Shown here piece after piece: positions 35,217 through 45,373 of a DNA stretch of 64,000 bases. The stretch's first letter is position 1; every line of letters starts with the position of its first letter. Source of the DNA: GWF2-33-9 sp964500435 (lineage in GTDB: Bacteria; Bacteroidota; Ignavibacteria; Kapaibacteriales; UBA2268); NCBI GenBank assembly GCA_964500435.1, contig CAZCNL010000008.1, positions 62,001-126,000 of the forward strand. The letters are read 5' to 3'. The position numbers and the translations under genes were made by a program. Under the pieces are notes generated by a model that was given only the letters and a program-made list of their open reading frames with translations, did no database searches and had not been told where the DNA came from.

Positions 35217-38200
35217 TGTCTCATATTTTATTTAATGATGCATATAGAACAAAATTCAGTAATGAAAAAATTTATTTTGATATTCGAAAATTAATTGACC
35301 GTGTTATTAAAGATAGTACAATTCAGGATTTTGTTATTGTTGTACCAACAAATAGAATTGTTCGACATTTAGAATTAGAAATAATTCAAAAGTATTTTGA
35401 ATATCATCGCAAACCACTCGGGAACTTAAAATTATATAACTTAGAATCCTTAGTAAATGAATTTTTTGATATTTTTTTCGACAAAACTCAATATCAAGAA
35501 GTTACTGATGCTTTGCGTTTAGTTCTAACCGAAGAATCGATGCAAATTGCTGAGTTAGAATATTACAAATTTCCGAAAAATCGCATCAAACTCGAATTTA
35601 GTAGAAAACTTTCAGATATCATTTACGGATTGCGTGAAGATGGTTATTCCGCTCAACAAGCAATTGAAGAATTACAAAAAGATGAAATTGAAAATTATAA
35701 AATATTGGACAGAAGGAAAAATAATGATATTTTAAATTTAATCATTGCATACGAAAATTTATTGCAAAATAATTTAATAGATTTACCCATAATTTATCGA
35801 AAGGTCAACGAAATATTAAGAGATAATATAGAAAATATAGATTGTTACAAAAGTTTAATAAATCATTTTGGTTCTAATTCTGCATTTTTATTTATTGGTT
35901 TTAGTGATTTCAAAAATCCAGAAGTTGACTTTATTTCTACATTAAGCAGTTCAAAAATACCGACAGCACTATTTTTAGACTATTCTGAAATTAATGGACC
36001 ACTTTTTGGTAATTTCCAAAATGTTGTTAAAAAATTAACGGAAAAAGGTTTTATTTCACTTTCAGAAGATAAAATTTTCGAAGAATTCGATGAAAACGCA
36101 ATTGACATTCGATCTTATAATTTACGAAAATATCTATTCAATTTCAACGAAAATTCAATAAATTTGAATTTTGCAGATTATTTAACTATTTTCAAAGCAA
36201 TCAACGTCGAAGATGAAGTTAAGTCAATTATTAAATTAGTTAAATACTTAAATGTTAAAGAAAACATACCATTACATCAAATTGCAATAGTAAGCCGGAA
36301 TCCTCAAGAATATTCGGATATTTTTCGGGAGCACTTTAAAAAAGAAAAAATTCCTTCGAACATTTCAGATAGGTTTCCTTTGAGAAATTCACCAGTTGTA
36401 ACTACAATAATGTCAATTTTAGAGTTATATACAGGTGATTTCAAATTAGAATTGTTGCAAAGAGTTTTTTCCAGCTGGAACATTTCTTTTTCGAATGAAA
36501 TTGACATCGACAATATAATTGATGTGCTTTTTGAATTAAAAATTAGTAAAAATTATTATTCATTTAGAAAAAAATACATACTTGAAAAAGTATTAGCCTT
36601 TGAAAAATACTTGAAAAATTCACTTGAAAAAAATCCTCTTGATTACCATTTAAGAAATAAAAATAATGAACTTTTAGCCAAAATTAACAAGTTTAAAAAC
36701 GATTTCGAAAATTTAACTCAATTATTCAATTTGAATTATCAAAAAATTAAAATTTCTCAGTTGGAAAATGTAATTTCTGAAATTATTGAAAAATTTAATA
36801 TAAAAGAAACTCTAAGAAACAAAACCAAAAATAAGATAGCGAACACAAATATTCAAAGTCGCTTTGACTATTATATTTTATTAGAAGATATCGAAAAAGA
36901 GTCCAAAGCATTCGATACATTTTTGAATTTAATCCATGAATTTGTGTCAACTTTTAAAAGTAGATTTGGCGATTTAGAAGCAAATTTGACTGAATGGTTG
37001 GAGCGGCTAAATATCGCAATAGCTAACGAACGTTTTCAAATACCCGAAAAAATAAATTATGGAGTTGTTGTTACATCAATTGAACAAATTCGTATGTTGC
37101 CTTTTAAAGTGAAGATTTTATGCGGTGCTAATGACGGAAAAATTCCACTCAGTTATTCAAGCGAAATTTTCTTGGGTAAAGAAGTTCTTGATGCACGAGA
37201 GCAACATATAAGAAAAGAACGTATTAATTTTTATCAATTTCTTTCAAACTCGAACTTATTTAATAAGACTGATTCCCAATCAATTTATATTTTTTACCCT
37301 ATCACTGGTTCGAGCGAAAATTTATCACCATCACCATTTATTGAAACTTTAATAAAAATATCTGATTTAAATGATAAAGTCATTTCGATTGATTCTGCTA
37401 GAAAATCAAGTCAATTATTGCAAAAATATCCATGGTTATCCGCCATTACTAATAAAGCCGAAATTATTGATAAAATTATAACAACTAAACTTTCAAACAA
37501 AGTATTAAATCCTGAAATTGTTAAATTAAATCAAGAAAATAATTACATTAGCGATGAAGAAATAGACAGGATTTTTAATATTATTAATAAAAAAACAAGC
37601 GATGCTATTAATTTAAGTGAAAATCAGTTGCAATTAATTTACGAGCATACATATTCAATTAGTGAACTCGAAAAATATGCTAATTGCCCTTTTGCGTATT
37701 ATACAGAAAAAATACTAAAAATCGGAGCGAAAGAAACTAAAGAATTAAAATTGGAACCTGTCGAAGAAGGCAGCTTGTTCCATTCCATTTTATTTAATTT
37801 TTATACTCAACTTTTAAAATCTGGGAACTCAGTTGAAGGATTTAGCATCAATCAAGGAAATGTTCAAAAGAAATTAGAAGTTGTCTCTTTAAAAGTTCAA
37901 AATCTTGATTATTATAAGCAAGTTTTATTCGATATAATTGATGAATTATTAGAAAATCCATCATTCGACCATCCTTTTGTTCACTTAACTACTAAAAACT
38001 TTAAATTAAAAGATGATACAAAAAATCCTATTCTTCGTTGGCTCAATAATGAATTAAAAAAGATTTCTGATGGTTGGAAATTTTATCCTTTATATTTTGA
38101 AAAAGAATTTACAGGTTCATTTGATGCTTATGACTTAAGTCCAGACGAAATCCAAGATGATGATATCCCAAATAAGCAACCTATGAAAATTTTGTCAAAA

Positions 38201-38680
38201 CCCGATAGAGTTGAAATTGGAGAATTTTCAGGTAATTATTATGTCGCAATTGGTGATTATAAGTTGAGCGAAAGTAGTGTAAAATATAATAAAAATATCA
38301 TTACCGATTTCACTTCTTTTCAAATGCCAATTTATTTGCTTTCTGTTATCAAAGATTTTGCTAATCAAAATATTGAAATTTTACCAGCATTTGGAGTTTA
38401 TTATATTTTAAATAATAAATCAAAAAATAAACAGCAATTTGCCTCCTTCGTTTTACTGGAAAATTTAGATTTAATTCCGCCAACACTAAATATTACAAAC
38501 AAACAACACACACAGGTGTTGAAAGGTATTGGAATTAATGAAGCATTGCAAAATTCTTTGAAAGAAGTTTTCAAAATTCGAGCTCGTATTGCCAAAGGTT
38601 TATTCCCCGTGGCTCCGAAAGTATCAACAATATGCAAATATTGTAAATTTGACTCTTTTTGCAGACGTAGAACTTTGTAA
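35216..38680 (+). CDS. addB: AddB-type helicase-nuclease subunit with Fe-S cluster
   Basis: At 1154 residues, close to B. subtilis AddB. AddB works with AddA to resect double-strand breaks for recombination. The C-terminal PD-(D/E)xK nuclease has PDRVEIGE and GDYKLSE (about 1012). Four cysteines at 824 (YANCPF) and 1140, 1143 and 1149 (CKYCKFDSFC) have the spacing of the AddB iron-sulfur clasp. The N-terminal helicase-like part begins FVIVVPTNRIVRHLE, and no GKT/S Walker A is visible, as in AddB forms of related phyla. No addA is adjacent. Confidence 0.88.
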   Translation: MSHILFNDAYRTKFSNEKIYFDIRKLIDRVIKDSTIQDFVIVVPTNRIVRHLELEIIQKYFEYHRKPLGNLKLYNLESLVNEFFDIFFDKTQYQEVTDALRLVLTEESMQIAELEYYKFPKNRIKLEFSRKLSDIIYGLREDGYSAQQAIEELQKDEIENYKILDRRKNNDILNLIIAYENLLQNNLIDLPIIYRKVNEILRDNIENIDCYKSLINHFGSNSAFLFIGFSDFKNPEVDFISTLSSSKIPTALFLDYSEINGPLFGNFQNVVKKLTEKGFISLSEDKIFEEFDENAIDIRSYNLRKYLFNFNENSINLNFADYLTIFKAINVEDEVKSIIKLVKYLNVKENIPLHQIAIVSRNPQEYSDIFREHFKKEKIPSNISDRFPLRNSPVVTTIMSILELYTGDFKLELLQRVFSSWNISFSNEIDIDNIIDVLFELKISKNYYSFRKKYILEKVLAFEKYLKNSLEKNPLDYHLRNKNNELLAKINKFKNDFENLTQLFNLNYQKIKISQLENVISEIIEKFNIKETLRNKTKNKIANTNIQSRFDYYILLEDIEKESKAFDTFLNLIHEFVSTFKSRFGDLEANLTEWLERLNIAIANERFQIPEKINYGVVVTSIEQIRMLPFKVKILCGANDGKIPLSYSSEIFLGKEVLDAREQHIRKERINFYQFLSNSNLFNKTDSQSIYIFYPITGSSENLSPSPFIETLIKISDLNDKVISIDSARKSSQLLQKYPWLSAITNKAEIIDKIITTKLSNKVLNPEIVKLNQENNYISDEEIDRIFNIINKKTSDAINLSENQLQLIYEHTYSISELEKYANCPFAYYTEKILKIGAKETKELKLEPVEEGSLFHSILFNFYTQLLKSGNSVEGFSINQGNVQKKLEVVSLKVQNLDYYKQVLFDIIDELLENPSFDHPFVHLTTKNFKLKDDTKNPILRWLNNELKKISDGWKFYPLYFEKEFTGSFDAYDLSPDEIQDDDIPNKQPMKILSKPDRVEIGEFSGNYYVAIGDYKLSESSVKYNKNIITDFTSFQMPIYLLSVIKDFANQNIEILPAFGVYYILNNKSKNKQQFASFVLLENLDLIPPTLNITNKQHTQVLKGIGINEALQNSLKEVFKIRARIAKGLFPVAPKVSTICKYCKFDSFCRRRTL

Positions 38681-38744
38681 GGAAATGTATGATTTGAATT
38701 GAAGAGAAATCAATAAATTATATAATTTTAGTGTTCAAAATTTA

Positions 38745-40691
38745 TTAAAACCAGACTTTAACTAATTCGGCAGATTTTACGCCTCGAACGTTTAGCAAAT
38801 TTAGTAGTGTTTTATTATAATCTTTTGCATTATTGAAAAATACCTCGAAAATACCCTCAAATGAGTTATCATTATCAATTTTTTGAATTAATGTTTTACG
38901 TATTTCAGAATTACCTATTGCGGAGGTAATATCATTCAATAATTTAACTCTGTTCAAACCTTTAATAAGTAATTTGCCATAAAATCCAGAATCTAATGAT
39001 TTAATTAAAGCATTTTTTATTTCTTGGTTTGTTTGAGGTAAAACACTCTCACTTGGATGTTGTATATTGCTAATGTGTTTGTAATAATAGCCCAATGCTC
39101 GATAATCAGACAAATAATTTTTCCAAAGAATATTAATTGCCGGATTTGGTGATTTTAATATTTGAATTGTCTCATTACCAGATAATCTATAATCAAAATC
39201 ATAAATCCTTTCTTGGATTCGGGCACCTCCGAAATTCAAACCAATTTCTTCTGACAAAGCAAAAGCAAAATCAATTATCGAGGCGTTTCGAGGCAAATAG
39301 ACTTCTTTTTTATCAATTGAATAACAAAGAATTCTTTCGTTAAAAAAATTCTTATCAATCGAATCCCAAATATCGTTGATAGCTCTTTCGCCTTTTTCTA
39401 AGATAATATATTCGACCCAATTTGACCAAAGTTCCAATTCATTGTCAGAAATATCAATAATGCGTTTTTTGGCACGCTTTTCTTTAATTGGCACTTTTGT
39501 AAAATCCTCTAATATATCGTGGTCTTCTTCTCGCATTAGTGTTATATCAAGCCCATCAAAATCTGGTTTTTTAACTCTGATTTGATATGTGTCGAATTCG
39601 TATTCCCCAATTCTTTGTTTTCCTTCTTGATATGTTGAAAATTGTTTTAACCCAAACTTATTGATTAACGATGAAGCAATTTCTGAAAGTTCGTAAACAT
39701 TATTTGTAGGAACAGAAATTATGCAAGTAACGTAATCTGTTAAATTATCAATATTTTGAAAATTATTTGTCAAATTATATATTTCATATTCACGACGGTG
39801 GTATATATGCGTTGAAATTCCTGTTATATTCAAATTTTTAAATGCTTCATCAATGTCGTTTTGGTATATTTTTAATCTTTCAATTATATATGTTTCTTTA
39901 CTTTCGATTATTTCTCTTATCTTTCTGTACAATTCCTTATCAGCAAAATAAAACGAAAGATTTTGCAATTCAGTAGCAATATTATTAAATCCCAATCTTG
40001 ACGCAAAACCAACATAAAATTCCAATGTTTCGACTGATGTATTTTTTTGCTTGATTCTTGCCTTTTCGTCATCGCCAACATAATGCAAAGTGTACATATT
40101 GTGCAATCTATCTGCGAGTTTAATTATAATTACATTTTGGTCTTTGACAAAGGTTTGAAAAAGCTTGCGATGAGTAAAACATTTTTGTATTTCTTTGTTT
40201 TTTAAAATATCTTCAGTGTATTTAAGCGAATATTTTTTTAAAAGTTCATTTTTGAAATGTTCATTTTCTGATTGCAATGTTTCAGTGGAAATTTTGGTTA
40301 ATGCATCAACAATCTCGGCAAGTTTTACGTTCCCGAATTTATCAATAATTCTTTGCTTTGTAACTTTGTCGTTTCTGAATGCAGTATCTTCGATTGTATC
40401 GTGTAAAAAAGCGGCGGCTAAATATAATTCATCATAAATATTGAATTTTTCAATTAAAAATATTGCAACCCAAAGTGGGTGGGTATAATATGGCTTACCA
40501 GATTTCCTTTTATCTTTTCTATGGTAAAATACCAAAAAAGCAAATGCTTTAAATAAAAAGTCGAAATCTGCATTTGGATTATACTTACTTAATAATTGCT
40601 TAAAATAGTTAAAGTCGTCTCTTGGCGATACCCCAAAAGAATCATCTTCGTCATACTTTAACTCAACTTCAAGCAATTTATTTAATATCAT
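38745..40691 (-). CDS. RSH (RelA/SpoT homologue) with intact hydrolase and decayed synthetase
   Basis: The 648 residues follow the long RSH layout. The HD hydrolase domain (about 45-215) keeps YYTHPLWVA (His71), HDTIEDT (97-103) and IIKLADRLHNM. The synthetase region (about 260-400) has lost its signatures: where RSH enzymes have a GRPKHIYSIYRK-like start, this reads GISTHIYHRREY, and the NGYQSLHT and VEVQIRT blocks are absent. A TGS domain (YLPRNASIIDFAFALSEEIG) and a C-terminal ACT-like region follow. Likely a (p)ppGpp hydrolase or sensor. Monocistronic. Confidence 0.87.
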   Translation of the reverse strand: MILNKLLEVELKYDEDDSFGVSPRDDFNYFKQLLSKYNPNADFDFLFKAFAFLVFYHRKDKRKSGKPYYTHPLWVAIFLIEKFNIYDELYLAAAFLHDTIEDTAFRNDKVTKQRIIDKFGNVKLAEIVDALTKISTETLQSENEHFKNELLKKYSLKYTEDILKNKEIQKCFTHRKLFQTFVKDQNVIIIKLADRLHNMYTLHYVGDDEKARIKQKNTSVETLEFYVGFASRLGFNNIATELQNLSFYFADKELYRKIREIIESKETYIIERLKIYQNDIDEAFKNLNITGISTHIYHRREYEIYNLTNNFQNIDNLTDYVTCIISVPTNNVYELSEIASSLINKFGLKQFSTYQEGKQRIGEYEFDTYQIRVKKPDFDGLDITLMREEDHDILEDFTKVPIKEKRAKKRIIDISDNELELWSNWVEYIILEKGERAINDIWDSIDKNFFNERILCYSIDKKEVYLPRNASIIDFAFALSEEIGLNFGGARIQERIYDFDYRLSGNETIQILKSPNPAINILWKNYLSDYRALGYYYKHISNIQHPSESVLPQTNQEIKNALIKSLDSGFYGKLLIKGLNRVKLLNDITSAIGNSEIRKTLIQKIDNDNSFEGIFEVFFNNAKDYNKTLLNLLNVRGVKSAELVKVWF

Positions 40692-40757
40692 ACCACAGTC
40701 TGTATTTATTAAATATTCAAACTACTGAACTTAATTTTTATTGTTTATTTTGCTTAG

Positions 40758-41939
40758 TTATTCATTACTTGTTTCTTGTTTTTGCAATTGAGTTTTAAAA
40801 AGTAAATAAATCAATGCAACAAACAATTCGAGTAATAATGTAAATGCAAAAATCATTTTGTATGATGGAAATGTATGTTTATAAGGTACCAATCCCCAAT
40901 CAAGGATGTCTATTTGTGGAACATCTTTCTTTTCTTGAATTGCTTCTTGATAATAAATTGTTCTTAAATATACTAAAATTTGTTCATATAGTTTTTGTTC
41001 ACGGATTAAATTTGTATATTCCCTGATTAATTTTGGAACTTTATTTAAAGGAATTGAAAAATTATCTGTTGAAGTCAGCCCACCAGTTTGTATTTTATTA
41101 AACTGATTTTTCAAAATATTGTAGCTTTCTTCTAATGTCTTAACTGTTTGTGCATTATCCGAATATAGATTTTTAGTTATATTCAATTCAACTTCTGCTT
41201 TAGCAAGTTCTGTTGCTAATTGATTGGCTTGTAATACTATTGCTTTTGTTTGTTCTTCTATTTCCAAGACTTTATTATTTTCTTGAAATTTTTCCATTTC
41301 GTATTGAATTGAATCTAATTTCGTTGAATAATTTTCAATTTCCTTACCAATAAAATCTTTCGTTTTTGTTGAAATGGAATTATTTCTTTGACGAAGAACA
41401 TAATCAAGACCCATTACAGCGGTATTAGCGATTTGAGAGGACAATAAAGCTGCCGAATCTTTCAATACTTTCGATGGGAACAAACCTGTTCTGACACTTG
41501 CTGTTAAAAAAATCACACCACTTTTATCAACAATGACATCTATTGCATCAGAAATTACTTCATTTAATTTATATCTTGGTATATCTTTATAAAATGAAGT
41601 TTTCGTCAATTTTAATGAATCAATAATAAAATTTGTTACACTTCGACTTTTTAAAACACTTGTATAAAGCAAAGATAAATTGGACTGTTGCATACCACCT
41701 AAACCACTCAATCCACTTAAACCTGATGATTGCAATATTGAACTTAAATTAAACGAAGTATTTTGCTGTTTTGGTGGCATTATAGAAGCGTCTGATTCAT
41801 ATTGATATGGAGTAATGATAGAAAATAAAATTGCAACCACAAGAATTGTGATTAAAATAATATTTAATTGTTTTTTATTTTGCTTATATGATTGCCACAA
41901 AGTTAAAAATGATACTGTCGAAATATCCTTGAATTGCAT
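40758..41939 (-). CDS. Wzz-type polysaccharide chain-length/co-polymerase protein
   Basis: A 393-residue inner-membrane protein with helices at about 25-45 and 360-385 flanking a long periplasmic coiled coil. The Wzz signature YESDASIMPP follows the first helix, and the second begins after the Pro-rich segment VPYKHTFPSYK. There is no fused tyrosine kinase. It partners the adjacent export protein, whose stop overlaps this start by 1 nt. No glycosyltransferases are near, so the polysaccharide cluster itself lies elsewhere. Confidence 0.88.
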   Translation of the reverse strand: MQFKDISTVSFLTLWQSYKQNKKQLNIILITILVVAILFSIITPYQYESDASIMPPKQQNTSFNLSSILQSSGLSGLSGLGGMQQSNLSLLYTSVLKSRSVTNFIIDSLKLTKTSFYKDIPRYKLNEVISDAIDVIVDKSGVIFLTASVRTGLFPSKVLKDSAALLSSQIANTAVMGLDYVLRQRNNSISTKTKDFIGKEIENYSTKLDSIQYEMEKFQENNKVLEIEEQTKAIVLQANQLATELAKAEVELNITKNLYSDNAQTVKTLEESYNILKNQFNKIQTGGLTSTDNFSIPLNKVPKLIREYTNLIREQKLYEQILVYLRTIYYQEAIQEKKDVPQIDILDWGLVPYKHTFPSYKMIFAFTLLLELFVALIYLLFKTQLQKQETSNE

Positions 41940-43573
41940 TATTTAAGCCTTACAATTGTTAAAACAACACCAACAATAGTAGTTAATTGAGCCACAACTG
42001 AAATTATATTAGTAAATAATTCTGAAAATGAAACTTCTTTTTCGGGCGGTACAAGTATTACATCACCTGGTTCGATTGTGTAATCCATATCTTTTGCCAG
42101 AAAAATTTCACCTTTACTTTTTGCTATAAATGTTTCTTTAATGTCAGCACGATAACCAAAGCCACCAGCTTGATTAATATAATCCAAATATGTCAATCCT
42201 GGTTTGTAAACAATGTAGCCCGGATTATTAACTCTACCTTGCACATTTATATAATTCTTTTTCGTTGGAACTATTATTGAATCTTTGTTAAATAAAGTAA
42301 TATTTTGGTCGCTTGTTGGGTCATTTAATAATTTCACAAAGTCTAAAGTCATCGCACCACGCTTTTCACGAACACGTGATTGAAAATATCTTTGCTCGAA
42401 TTCCGACATTTCCGTTGAAGGTGTCCGATAAAGTCGGTCCATTTCGTAATCTCGTTTTTCTGCTTCTTGTTGACGAATAAATTCGATATCTTGAATTGAT
42501 GCATCTTCGGTAAATCCACCGCACCGTTTAAAAATATCGTATATTTTATCTTTATTTTCTATGATTGCATATTTCCCAGGATATAAGACTTCACCTTTAA
42601 CAACAACATATTGCTCCTTATTCCAATTTGGTAAAATACGAACATAAACTCTATCGCCTATTTCGAGAGGAAAATCATTAGGTAATTTTTCTCTGGAATT
42701 TAATATATTTTTCCAACTTGTTAAATCAATAAACCATCGCTCCAAAACTTTCGTACTACCTTTAAATCTATCAACTTCGACCGAATCTAAATTCGCCGAA
42801 GCCAAAAACCCTTGCGCAAATCTTATTAAAGTAGATAATGAATCACCTCGAACAAACTCGAATTCGCCGGGATAGCCAACTTCACCAAAAATTGATACTT
42901 GTTGCTTTTCGCTACTTGGTGGAACAATTATTTGGTCTCCACCTTCAACAAAGGGATTTGCTGATTTTTGTCCAACTAAAAAGAATTTCAGCAAATCTAC
43001 TTGTAATACTTGATTATTTCTGATTAAGCTGATATTTCGTAAAGATGCATCATATTTGAATCCACCCGCCCTTTCAATAACTTCCGAAACTCTATCAAGA
43101 GGCGACGAAGGAACGCTAATTGGTTTAACAACCGAACCTGACACAATTACTTTAAATTGTCTGACATGAGATAAAACAAATGCTATTTCACTCGTTTTAT
43201 AAACTCTTTTTATTTTGTCATTAGCAATATCATAAACATCTTGAAGCAATTTCCCTTTAACTTCTATTAATCCAACTGTTGGTATTAAAAGCTTCCCTTC
43301 GGGGCTAACTTTAATTTGAAATGTAATCGGTGGAGTAGTGAAAACTGAAAAATCAAAAACATCTCCAGGACCAACAAGATACTCATTTGGATTTATTTCT
43401 TTTTCAGGGACTAAATTTGTTTCTTTTGCAATCATAAAAGCATTTTGAGCTGCAATTGTATCTAATTTCGTCTTGGATATTCCTGTTAATTTTGAATAAT
43501 CAATTTGCGAGATTGCAAAATAATTTGTCAATATTATTGTTAAAACAACTATAAATAGCTTGTGAATTTTCAT
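41939..43573 (-). CDS. Polysaccharide export (Wza-like) protein with SLBB repeats
   Basis: Start chosen at 43573 (MKIHKLFIVVLTIIL), which gives a clean signal peptide and 544 residues; a longer non-ATG frame adds nothing convincing. The poly-export domain has YLVGPGDVFDFSVFT, and several SLBB domains follow (VSGSVVKPISV, VSIFGEVGYPGEF, VVKGEVLYPGKYAI, INVQGRVNNPGYIV), each with the GxVxxPGxY pattern. A C-terminal membrane helix ends the protein. It forms the periplasm-spanning/outer-membrane conduit with the Wzz-like partner. The length exceeds classical Wza because of the extra SLBB repeats. Confidence 0.9.
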   Translation of the reverse strand: MKIHKLFIVVLTIILTNYFAISQIDYSKLTGISKTKLDTIAAQNAFMIAKETNLVPEKEINPNEYLVGPGDVFDFSVFTTPPITFQIKVSPEGKLLIPTVGLIEVKGKLLQDVYDIANDKIKRVYKTSEIAFVLSHVRQFKVIVSGSVVKPISVPSSPLDRVSEVIERAGGFKYDASLRNISLIRNNQVLQVDLLKFFLVGQKSANPFVEGGDQIIVPPSSEKQQVSIFGEVGYPGEFEFVRGDSLSTLIRFAQGFLASANLDSVEVDRFKGSTKVLERWFIDLTSWKNILNSREKLPNDFPLEIGDRVYVRILPNWNKEQYVVVKGEVLYPGKYAIIENKDKIYDIFKRCGGFTEDASIQDIEFIRQQEAEKRDYEMDRLYRTPSTEMSEFEQRYFQSRVREKRGAMTLDFVKLLNDPTSDQNITLFNKDSIIVPTKKNYINVQGRVNNPGYIVYKPGLTYLDYINQAGGFGYRADIKETFIAKSKGEIFLAKDMDYTIEPGDVILVPPEKEVSFSELFTNIISVVAQLTTIVGVVLTIVRLK

Positions 43574-43662
43574 CAATTTTATTTTTGTTATAATTACAAA
43601 AAAAAGATAAAAGCAAATTAACAACTTTTTATTAATTAATTAGTATAAATAAGAAAAGATTG

Positions 43663-43670
43663 TAATTTTG
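43663..43670 (+). promoter_or_regulatory. Candidate TAnnTTTG element only 6 nt before the suhB start
   Basis: TAATTTTG ends 6 nt before the ATG at 43677. If it is the -7 element, transcription would begin at or next to the start codon, giving a leaderless or near-leaderless message. Confidence 0.35.
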
Positions 43671-43676
43671 TAAAAT

Positions 43677-44465
43677 ATGAATAATGATTTATTAAAAACA
43701 GCAATAGAAGCATCAAAAAGAGCGGGCGAAATACTTAAACAAGGATTTGGCACGAAATTTTCAATAAAAAATAAAGAAGGACGGCATAATTTGGTTACTG
43801 AATTTGATTATAAATCCGAACAAACTATAATCGAATTTATATCGAAGGAAGTCCCAAATTCAATATTTGAAGCAGAAGAAAGCGGGAATACATGCAGTAT
43901 AAATAAAGACGCAATTAAATGGATTATCGACCCGTTGGATGGAACAGTCAATTTCGCTCATAATATCCCAATTTTTTCTGTAAGTATTGCCGCATTAGTT
44001 GGTGAAGAATTAGCAATCGGTGTGGTTTACCACCCATTGTTGAATGAATTATTTACTGCTGAACGAGGAAAAGGTTCTTTTTTAAACGGAGATAAATTAC
44101 AAGTTAGCAATACAACAAAACTTGATGATTCTATTTTAGTTACAGGATTTCCTTATAAAATTGGTAGTTCTTTGTATAACGGGGCACAATTATTCATTGA
44201 TGTGGTACATAAAGGAATTCCAATACGAAGATTAGGTTCTGCGGCATTGGATTTAGCTTATGTTGCCGCAGGACGTTTCGATGGATTTTGGGAAGAAGAA
44301 TTGAATCCTTGGGATGTTGCCGCTGGTGTTTTACTGGTTCGTGAAGCTGGTGGATTAGTTACAAAATATGATTTAAGTGAATTTTCTATTTATTCAAAAT
44401 CAATTTTGGCAACTAATGGAATTATTCATCAAGAATCTTCAAATTTCCTAAATAAAAGGAAATAA
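43677..44465 (+). CDS. suhB: Inositol monophosphatase family protein
   Basis: A 262-residue Mg-dependent sugar phosphatase. The motifs are VTEFDYKSEQ, FEAEESG, IDPLDGTVNFAHNIP (two metal Asp residues) and ELNPWDVAAGVLLVREAGG. Members hydrolyse myo-inositol 1-phosphate, histidinol phosphate or other sugar phosphates, so the substrate is open. dapF starts 3 nt after its stop, and the pair probably shares a transcript with the M20 gene. Confidence 0.9.
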   Translation: MNNDLLKTAIEASKRAGEILKQGFGTKFSIKNKEGRHNLVTEFDYKSEQTIIEFISKEVPNSIFEAEESGNTCSINKDAIKWIIDPLDGTVNFAHNIPIFSVSIAALVGEELAIGVVYHPLLNELFTAERGKGSFLNGDKLQVSNTTKLDDSILVTGFPYKIGSSLYNGAQLFIDVVHKGIPIRRLGSAALDLAYVAAGRFDGFWEEELNPWDVAAGVLLVREAGGLVTKYDLSEFSIYSKSILATNGIIHQESSNFLNKRK

Positions 44466-44468
44466 ATT

Positions 44469-45338
44469 ATGGAAGCAAAAATTGAATATTTTAGTGGTGC
44501 AGGAAATATATTTAGCGTTCTCGATAATAGAAATAATCTGATAAAAGATGAATTACTTGCCGACGTAGCCCAAAAATCTTGCAAAAAAATTAGCCCATTT
44601 ACGATGAATACTGAAGGCTTTATTGTTGTAAGTAATAATGAATCAACTGATATTCAAAATTCTTTTTTAGTTAAATTTTACAATCCCGACGGCTCGACGG
44701 GTATGATGTGTGGAAATGGTGCGAGGTGTGCTGTGAAATTTGCAGAAATGCTAAATTTGATTAATAAAACTGATTCAAAACAACCTGTTCGTTTCGAACT
44801 CGCAGGAACTGAATATCTTGCCTATATAAATAATGACTTAATTAGCGTGAGATTTCCTCGTCCAAGAAACTATAAACCAAACTTGAAAATTCCTTTCCAA
44901 GAATACGTGATTTTAGCTGATTTCGTAGATGTTGGCACTCCCCACCTTTTATTTAAATACGAAGAAATTCCAAATTCAAAGAAATTTGTTTTTCGCTTTT
45001 ATCCAATTGATGACTTTGCAATGCCTATTAGATATAATGAATTGAGATTTCCAGAAGGCGTGAATGTATCAATTTATTCTATTGAAAATCGAAGTCGTGT
45101 TCACATAAGAACTTACGAGCGTGGTGTAGAACACGAAACTGGAGCCTGTGGAACAGGTGCAATTTCTCTTGCTTATAATCTTTACAAAAAAGGCTTAGTT
45201 AATTCACATATCGAAGTCATACCTACAAGTAAAAATTCGCTCTTTGTGGATATAATAATTAATGAAGAAAATGAAGTCATCGGTTTCACGTTAACTGGTA
45301 ATGCTGAAAAAATCGGTGAAGCTCTAATTCAAATTTAA
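44469..45338 (+). CDS. dapF: Diaminopimelate epimerase
   Basis: Interconverts LL- and meso-diaminopimelate for lysine and peptidoglycan. The 289 residues hold two mirrored halves, each with a catalytic cysteine: GSTGMMCGNGARCAVKFA and HETGACGTGAISLAY. The N-terminus GAGNIFSVLDNRN matches the family's GxGNDFxxxDN except that Asp is Ser. A downstream M20 hydrolase follows within 35 nt. Confidence 0.93.
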   Translation: MEAKIEYFSGAGNIFSVLDNRNNLIKDELLADVAQKSCKKISPFTMNTEGFIVVSNNESTDIQNSFLVKFYNPDGSTGMMCGNGARCAVKFAEMLNLINKTDSKQPVRFELAGTEYLAYINNDLISVRFPRPRNYKPNLKIPFQEYVILADFVDVGTPHLLFKYEEIPNSKKFVFRFYPIDDFAMPIRYNELRFPEGVNVSIYSIENRSRVHIRTYERGVEHETGACGTGAISLAYNLYKKGLVNSHIEVIPTSKNSLFVDIIINEENEVIGFTLTGNAEKIGEALIQI

Positions 45339-45373
45339 TAAATCATTAATTAATTTAAGTAAATTAATAATCT

